DNA from: Alphaproteobacteria bacterium
GTDB taxonomy: Bacteria > Pseudomonadota > Alphaproteobacteria > Puniceispirillales > Puniceispirillaceae
Assembly: GCA_011522945.1 (NCBI GenBank)
Contig: WTHY01000158.1
Span: 1-20,453, forward strand
Direction of reading: 5' to 3'
Length of the DNA: 20,453 nucleotides
Position numbers and translations under genes: made by a program. The notes below the pieces were generated by a model, which was not told the DNA's origin, ran no database searches, and was given only the letters and a program-made list of their open reading frames with translations. Positions 15,815-20,453 of this stretch are shown piece after piece. The stretch's first letter is position 1, and every line of letters begins with the position of its first letter.

Positions 15815-15815
15815 A

Positions 15816-17126
15816 TTAGCTGAGAGAGGCGCCGCGTTCATGCTGGTCTAAATCCGGTGCATGCCATGCTGGTGTGTCAGACGTCCAGGGGATAGTGACA
15901 CCAAGAGATTTGGCCACAGCCACAGCAGAGCGCAATCCATCTTCATGAAATCCATAACGTGTCCAAGCCCCAATAAAATACAGGCCATTCAGCCCCTGTA
16001 TATCAGGAAGCATAGCTTGAGCTTCAATGGCAGGTCCATCAAAAATAGGATGATCATAGGATAATGTAGCGTGCAGAAGCTCAGCTTTTGGCATTTCAGT
16101 CGGGTTCATTGTCACATAAAGCGGTGTCGATTCACCAATATTTTGGAGCCTATTCATCCAATAAGTCAGGCAAAGGCCACCATTTTTATGCTCAGTCATA
16201 TAATTCCAAGCGCCCCAGCTTGCACGTCTAGCTGGCATTAAGTCTGCATCGGAATGTAAAAGCACACAGTTAGGCTGAAATCTAAATTTAGACAGAATAC
16301 GCCTTTCATCATCAGAGGCATCAGATAGCAGGGCTAAACTTTCATCAGCATGGGCTGACATTATGACTTTATCGAAATATACATCACCTTCGCCTTCGAT
16401 TGTCAAAATGACACCGCCGCCATCACGTCGGATGCTGGTAATATTGCAGTCAGTTTTTGCGCGGTTTCCAAGTGAAGCTAGGATTTTTTTCACATAGTTA
16501 CGTGACCCGCCAACAACAGTGCGCCAGGTTGGTCTGCCTGTAAAATCCAGCAATCTGTGATTTTCCATAAACTGCATGAAAGAGCGTGCAGGAAAAGCAA
16601 GCATAGCTTCCTTAGGGCAAGACCATATTGCAGCTCCCATAGGCATAAGATGGTCATCTAGAAAGGCATCACTTAGTCGCATTCTCTTTACAAATGCACC
16701 AAGGCTCTCTGTCTCAGGGCCATTTTTTAGCTCAGCCATGCCTGTGCGATAAAACCGGATAAGGTCGATAAGCATGCGCCAATATCGTGGTTTTAACAGA
16801 TTAGTTGGTTGTGCCAATAAGCCGCGTAATGACCCCTCATATTCCATTTGTTTACTGCGTAGAGAAACAGCAAATGTCATGTCTGTTGGTTGCGTCTCAA
16901 CATCCAGTGCATCAAACAGCCCAACAAGATTTGGATAGTTCAGTGTATTATAAACAATAAAGCCAGTATCAACAGGAACAGTTCTGCCATTCACTGTCGC
17001 ATCAAGCGTATTGCTATGTCCCCCAAACCGAGATGCTTTTTCAAAAAGCCTAACGTCATGATGTTGATTAAGCAGCCATGCTGCCCCTAATCCAGATATG
17101 CCGGAACCTACTATTGCAATGCGCAT
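15816..17126 (-). CDS. FAD-dependent amine-oxidase-like oxidoreductase (COG2907 type)
   Basis: 436 residues. The N-terminal dinucleotide-binding GSGISGLGAAWLL (7-19) and FEKASRFGGHSNT (28-40) bind FAD. PVDTGFIVYNTLNYPNL (51-67) is typical of the COG2907 group. The C-terminal FAD motif lies in GAWTRYGFHEDGLRSAVAVAKSL (about 386-408). No signal peptide, so cytoplasmic or membrane-associated. Homologues near CFA-like genes are thought to oxidise methylated acyl chains; that is a family-based inference. The ATG at 17126 has AGGGG about 8 nt upstream. It is the first gene of the set FAD > DUF1365 > CFA-like > DUF3833, following pdeM after a 97-bp AT-rich gap. Confidence 0.93.
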   Translation of the reverse strand: MRIAIVGSGISGLGAAWLLNQHHDVRLFEKASRFGGHSNTLDATVNGRTVPVDTGFIVYNTLNYPNLVGLFDALDVETQPTDMTFAVSLRSKQMEYEGSLRGLLAQPTNLLKPRYWRMLIDLIRFYRTGMAELKNGPETESLGAFVKRMRLSDAFLDDHLMPMGAAIWSCPKEAMLAFPARSFMQFMENHRLLDFTGRPTWRTVVGGSRNYVKKILASLGNRAKTDCNITSIRRDGGGVILTIEGEGDVYFDKVIMSAHADESLALLSDASDDERRILSKFRFQPNCVLLHSDADLMPARRASWGAWNYMTEHKNGGLCLTYWMNRLQNIGESTPLYVTMNPTEMPKAELLHATLSYDHPIFDGPAIEAQAMLPDIQGLNGLYFIGAWTRYGFHEDGLRSAVAVAKSLGVTIPWTSDTPAWHAPDLDQHERGASLS

Positions 17127-17195
17127 AAACCGTACCCCTAAAACTACGACTTAATACGCGACTTTCCACAATGCGGATTGCTATTTCCATTAAAT

Positions 17196-17218
17196 ATTAA
17201 ATTAAAAACTAATTTAAT
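17196..17218. repeat. Perfect 9-bp A/T-only inverted repeat
   Basis: ATTAAATTA (17196-17204), spacer AAAAC, TAATTTAAT (17210-17218). It starts 5 nt after the pdeM stop and lies 70 nt upstream of the FAD gene ATG, both on the minus strand. The lack of G/C makes it a poor intrinsic terminator, so an operator or AT-rich upstream promoter element for the lipid genes is equally possible. Confidence 0.45.
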
Positions 17219-17223
17219 TTCAT

Positions 17224-17919
17224 CTACATAAGGTTGCTTTTGAAGTTTTGGCGGTTAAAGGGAAATTGATATATTTTTTTATTATGGCAAAAGAATACAA
17301 TCTTAGCAGATGGCATCACATCTTGTAGGGCTGCATCAAGAATATTGAGCCCGCCTGTATAGCTGCCGAAGGCAGGCATGATTAGTCTATGTTGGTTGGC
17401 TATAAAACATTTCCCGCTCAAATTTCGGGCACGCAACTTCACGCGCGCCTTAGGGTGGTAATGGCCTATTACCTCACAATCAGGGTTATGAGCAGGTATA
17501 GGCATATGACGGAATTCTATAGGCCCGACTGCAAGTTCTGTACAATGTGCACCTGGTACATGGTGTGGTAAATCTGGATCATGATTGCCTTGAATCCAAT
17601 GTAAATCGCAAATTTGTGACATTGTGTGCAGATGTTTTAATTGTGCCTCTGGTAAGCGCCAGGCAACTTCAGAATTATGAAAACTATCTCCCAACAAAAG
17701 GCAATTTTCAGCGCCTGTGCGTAGAATGGCGTGTTCCATTCTCAATAGCGTGTCTGGTGTATCGTAATTTGGTAATGGCACTGTGTTAGACTGTGCTGCC
17801 CCTTTTTCCAAATGCAAATCTGAAAGGACCAAAAGCTTATAGAAGGGGAGATAAAGTGCCCCATCTGCATAGAGGTGCAGTTCAATATCCTGCCAATCAA
17901 AGGTTAGATGGGGGATCAT
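17224..17919 (-). CDS. pdeM: Ligase-associated DNA repair phosphoesterase PdeM
   Basis: 231 residues, calcineurin-like metallophosphoesterase. Motifs in order: SDLHLEKG (33-40), LGDSFH (76-81), GNHD (111-114) and GHYHPK (152-157), together supplying the two-metal site. SDLHLEKG and the LP..DT segment mark the PdeM group, which accompanies an ATP-dependent DNA ligase, an Lhr-like helicase and an MBL-fold exonuclease in many bacteria. It probably processes DNA ends as an endonuclease. It overlaps the helicase stop by 4 nt (ATGA). The final basic stretch (about 205-231) is ordinary. The ligase and nuclease genes are not within the window. Confidence 0.9.
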   Translation of the reverse strand: MIPHLTFDWQDIELHLYADGALYLPFYKLLVLSDLHLEKGAAQSNTVPLPNYDTPDTLLRMEHAILRTGAENCLLLGDSFHNSEVAWRLPEAQLKHLHTMSQICDLHWIQGNHDPDLPHHVPGAHCTELAVGPIEFRHMPIPAHNPDCEVIGHYHPKARVKLRARNLSGKCFIANQHRLIMPAFGSYTGGLNILDAALQDVMPSAKIVFFCHNKKIYQFPFNRQNFKSNLM

Positions 17920-20354
17920 AATCCGGCTTCCTGCAATAGCGCATTTTCTAGTTCGGATAGCATAGTTTCAACAGCTGATGCTGTTACAGACTCACGGCCA
18001 ACTTCTAGCATAAGCGGGACGGCAAGCGGTGACACATAATCTAGCCGGTTATGTCTGATTGCACCATCAAATCTGGCCAGCAAATCGGCAAGGCGCCGAA
18101 TATCGGTCAGGTTACGTGCCGCGTCCGCCCGCGTAGCCTGTAACAGCATATGATCTGGCTGATGACGACGAAGCACATCATAAATCAGGTCTGAATTGAT
18201 CGTAACTTGACGCCCAGTCTTTTCAGTGCCAGGCGCATTTTGATCTATAAGACCTGCTATAGTGGCAACTTGTCTAAAGCATCTCTTTAGCATGCTGGAT
18301 TCAGCCATCCATTCTTCTAAATCATCACCGAGTAAATCTGCGTTAAATAATTGGTTAGGGGCATCTACCTCTTTTAAAGACCAGATAGCAATTGCATAGT
18401 CAGTGGCTACAAACCCAAGTGGTTCATAACCAAGCCGTTCCATACGTTTTGTTAAAAGTAAGCCAAGCGTTTGATGTGCATTACGACCGGCGAAACTATA
18501 GGCAACTAAATAGAATTTTTGGCCTCGTGGAAATGTCTCTACAAGCAATTCTCTAGTGTTTGGTAATGCTGAACGATAGGCTTGCAAGCTAAGCCAGTGC
18601 GATAATTGCGGCGAAAGAGATTTGTGTGCTGCTGTATCCTGAAGAAGCTCTCTAACCGTTTCTGCCATATTAACAGTCAATGGAAGGCGGCCACCATTAT
18701 ATGCAGGCACTTTTGGCTCTGATTTGTTGGAGGGGCGTGCTTCAACTGTATTTACTTTAGTGCTGACATATTCCAGCACACGGCCGGCAAAAATGAAGCT
18801 ATCTCCTGCTGAGAGATTCTGGACAAAATATTCTTCAATTTCGCCAAGAACAGGTCCATTTTTCAAACGCACCTTCATAACTGCCGATTCTACGATTGTA
18901 CCCACATTCATACGCCATCTTGTAGCAATCAGCTTATTTGTAAGACGGTAGGCACCATCCACGCCGCGAACCAATTTTTGGAATTGTGTATAATGTTCAA
19001 GCGCATAACCACCTGTTGAGACAAAATCTAAAACTGAGTCAAATTCCTCTCTAGTAAGCATACGATAGGGGGCGGCTGTTGTGATTTGCGCAAACATATC
19101 ATCTGGGTGAAACGGTTTTGCAAGCGCACGGCCTGTCAAATGCTGTGCAAGCACATCTAATGCCCCTGCATGGTCTGGTAACCTGTCTAAATTACGTGCT
19201 TTGACATTTTTTTGTGCCGCAAGAGCTTCAAGCATTTCAAATCGATTGGCTGGTATTAAAATAGCTTTGGAGACAGCATCTAGCCTATGGCCTGCGCGAC
19301 CAATGCGCTGAATAAGCCTGTCTGTTCCCTTTGGCGCGCCAATCTGTATCACTAAATCAATATCTGCCCAATCTATGCCAAGGTCGAGAGAGGAGGTGGC
19401 AACAATAGCATCAAGTTTGCCTGCACTCATGGCAGCTTCAACTTTTCGTCGTTGTTGAACATCAAGAGAGCCATGATGAATGCCGATACGCAAATTATCA
19501 TCATTGTGATGCCACAAGGCCTGAAACATCATCTCAGCCTGAGCCCGTGTATTCACAAAAACCAAAGTCATCTGATGTTGTTTCAGCAGTGCATAAATAT
19601 GTTCAACAGCATAGAAGGCTGAATGGCCAGCCCAAGGTATGTCCACATCATCTGGCACTAGGATGTCGACTGATATTTTTTTATCGATTTTTGGCGCCAA
19701 TATTTCAACCGAGTCTGGGTCCACATCTAGCCATGGCGTGAGTTGAGATGGGTCAGCAACGGTTGCAGACAGGCCAACAGACCGCGCACAAGGCGCTAAG
19801 CGACGTAATGCTGCTAGCGATAGTGATAACAGGTCGCCTCGTTTATTGCCTACCAGTGAGTGTATTTCATCAATGATAATCGTTTTTAAATTTTGAAATA
19901 AGGCTGGCGCCTCTGGCCAACTCAACATTAACTCTAACGATTCTGGCGTCGTCATAAGCATATGCGGCGGCGTATGCCTTTGGCGTGTTTTTTTGGATTG
20001 CGGTGTGTCTCCGGTTCTCGTTTCAACACGGATCGGTAATTCCATTTCCGCAACAGGAACCTCTAAATTTCGCGCAATGTCCACAGCAAGTGCTTTCAAC
20101 GGGGAAATATAGAGCGTATGTAAACCGTCTGATGCATTTTGTGACAAATCGACAAGGCTAGGTAAAAAACCAGATAGTGTTTTTCCTGCGCCAGTAGGGG
20201 CAATGAGTAAACAAGATTTGCCAGCATCTGCATGGGCTAGCATTTGGATCTGATGCGGGTAGAGATTCCAGTGTTTTTGCAGAAGCCATCTTTTGAAGAT
20301 GTCTGGGATCATAATCACATCATCTGACTTGTTATTGTGAATTGGTTGCTCCAT
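17916..20354 (-). CDS. Ligase-associated DEXH-box helicase (Lhr-Core-like)
   Basis: 812 residues, superfamily 2 helicase of the Lhr group. Walker A APTGAGKT (52-59), SPLKALA (84-90, motif Ia), TTPESL (135-140), DEIH (162-165), GLSAT (194-198), then the second RecA domain with VFVNTR, ATSSLDLGIDW and QRIGRAGHR (349-357). The remainder matches the winged-helix and Lhr-core C-terminal domains. The length is right for the roughly 810-residue 'ligase-associated DNA damage response' helicases rather than the 1500-residue full Lhr. It should unwind DNA or DNA-RNA 3' to 5' during repair. The start at 20354 has a weak ribosome-binding site; an in-frame ATG at 20312 is an alternative. Forms a transcription unit with pdeM. 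Confidence 0.94.
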   Translation of the reverse strand: MEQPIHNNKSDDVIMIPDIFKRWLLQKHWNLYPHQIQMLAHADAGKSCLLIAPTGAGKTLSGFLPSLVDLSQNASDGLHTLYISPLKALAVDIARNLEVPVAEMELPIRVETRTGDTPQSKKTRQRHTPPHMLMTTPESLELMLSWPEAPALFQNLKTIIIDEIHSLVGNKRGDLLSLSLAALRRLAPCARSVGLSATVADPSQLTPWLDVDPDSVEILAPKIDKKISVDILVPDDVDIPWAGHSAFYAVEHIYALLKQHQMTLVFVNTRAQAEMMFQALWHHNDDNLRIGIHHGSLDVQQRRKVEAAMSAGKLDAIVATSSLDLGIDWADIDLVIQIGAPKGTDRLIQRIGRAGHRLDAVSKAILIPANRFEMLEALAAQKNVKARNLDRLPDHAGALDVLAQHLTGRALAKPFHPDDMFAQITTAAPYRMLTREEFDSVLDFVSTGGYALEHYTQFQKLVRGVDGAYRLTNKLIATRWRMNVGTIVESAVMKVRLKNGPVLGEIEEYFVQNLSAGDSFIFAGRVLEYVSTKVNTVEARPSNKSEPKVPAYNGGRLPLTVNMAETVRELLQDTAAHKSLSPQLSHWLSLQAYRSALPNTRELLVETFPRGQKFYLVAYSFAGRNAHQTLGLLLTKRMERLGYEPLGFVATDYAIAIWSLKEVDAPNQLFNADLLGDDLEEWMAESSMLKRCFRQVATIAGLIDQNAPGTEKTGRQVTINSDLIYDVLRRHQPDHMLLQATRADAARNLTDIRRLADLLARFDGAIRHNRLDYVSPLAVPLMLEVGRESVTASAVETMLSELENALLQEAGL

Positions 20355-20420
20355 CTTGCAATCAGGGTCTTTTTTCAGAGACGAACATCACACCAGCATA
20401 TAGCGTTGATAGGAAGCATA

Positions 20421-20453
20421 ATGATAGAGCTTTTTTACTGGCCGACACCTAAT
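20421..20453 (+). CDS. Glutathione S-transferase family protein, N-terminal 11 codons only
   Basis: The last 33 bases encode MIELFYWPTPN after a good AGGA ribosome-binding site 6 nt upstream of the ATG. MI(D/E)LYYWPTPNG is the N-terminus of YfcG/YghU-like glutathione transferases, where the Thr/Asn residues of the first loop contact glutathione. The rest lies off the window. The gene is divergent from the helicase, with 66 bp between the starts, which shows that the DNA ligase/nuclease partners are not immediately upstream of the helicase. Confidence 0.7.
   Translation, partial: MIELFYWPTPN

Noticed and set aside
17127..17223. SigE-type (TGATC-N18-TAAGA) or LitR-type promoter upstream of the FAD gene
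   Set aside because: No TGATC -35 is present at the right spacing, and a TTAAG near 17149 alone is not enough. A TGATCT upstream of 11194 has no matching -10 at the proper distance.

Overview
The window reads as chromosomal DNA of an alphaproteobacterium of moderate to low GC. The purB-purC-purS-purQ-purL order, the map-radC pair, the single-domain CinA-like protein and the PdeM/Lhr-like helicase pair all fit that class. A marine lineage such as SAR116 is possible, but this is an impression from gene content and was not tested. I see no insertion sequence, phage gene, CRISPR array or rRNA.

Left part (1-4556): a tight minus-strand de novo purine operon, purB > purC > purS > purQ > purL, with purL running off the left edge. 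A small basic protein of unknown function is divergent from purB. Middle part (4557-9489): radC and map on the minus strand; a CinA-type molybdopterin-binding-fold protein on the plus strand, tail to tail with a rhomboid protease gene; a gap of about 430 bp with no gene; a tRNA-Leu(UAA) with encoded CCA; and an HD-domain phosphohydrolase. At 9734-11094 lie an unknown membrane-anchored coiled-coil protein and a flavin reductase-like protein.

The most interesting region is 11194-17126. Plus-strand genes for SDR, SDR and an NTF2-like protein converge on a minus-strand set for an FAD amine-oxidase-like enzyme, DUF1365, a cyclopropane-fatty-acid-synthase-like methyltransferase and DUF3833. Gene sets of this kind are known from light- or singlet-oxygen-induced clusters (LitR or SigE/ChrR regulons), where CFA-like and flavin enzymes modify membrane fatty acyl chains. 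Here no photolyase, LitR, sigma/anti-sigma pair or DUF2878 gene is within view. The first SDR lacks the catalytic tyrosine, and the CFA-like enzyme has Ser where E. coli Cfa has Cys139, so the product may not be a plain cyclopropane fatty acid.

Right end (17224-20453): a 4-bp-overlapping pair encoding the PdeM-type phosphoesterase and the 'ligase-associated' DEXH helicase of a DNA repair module, without the ligase and nuclease partners next to it. The first 11 codons of a divergent glutathione S-transferase-like gene follow at the right edge.
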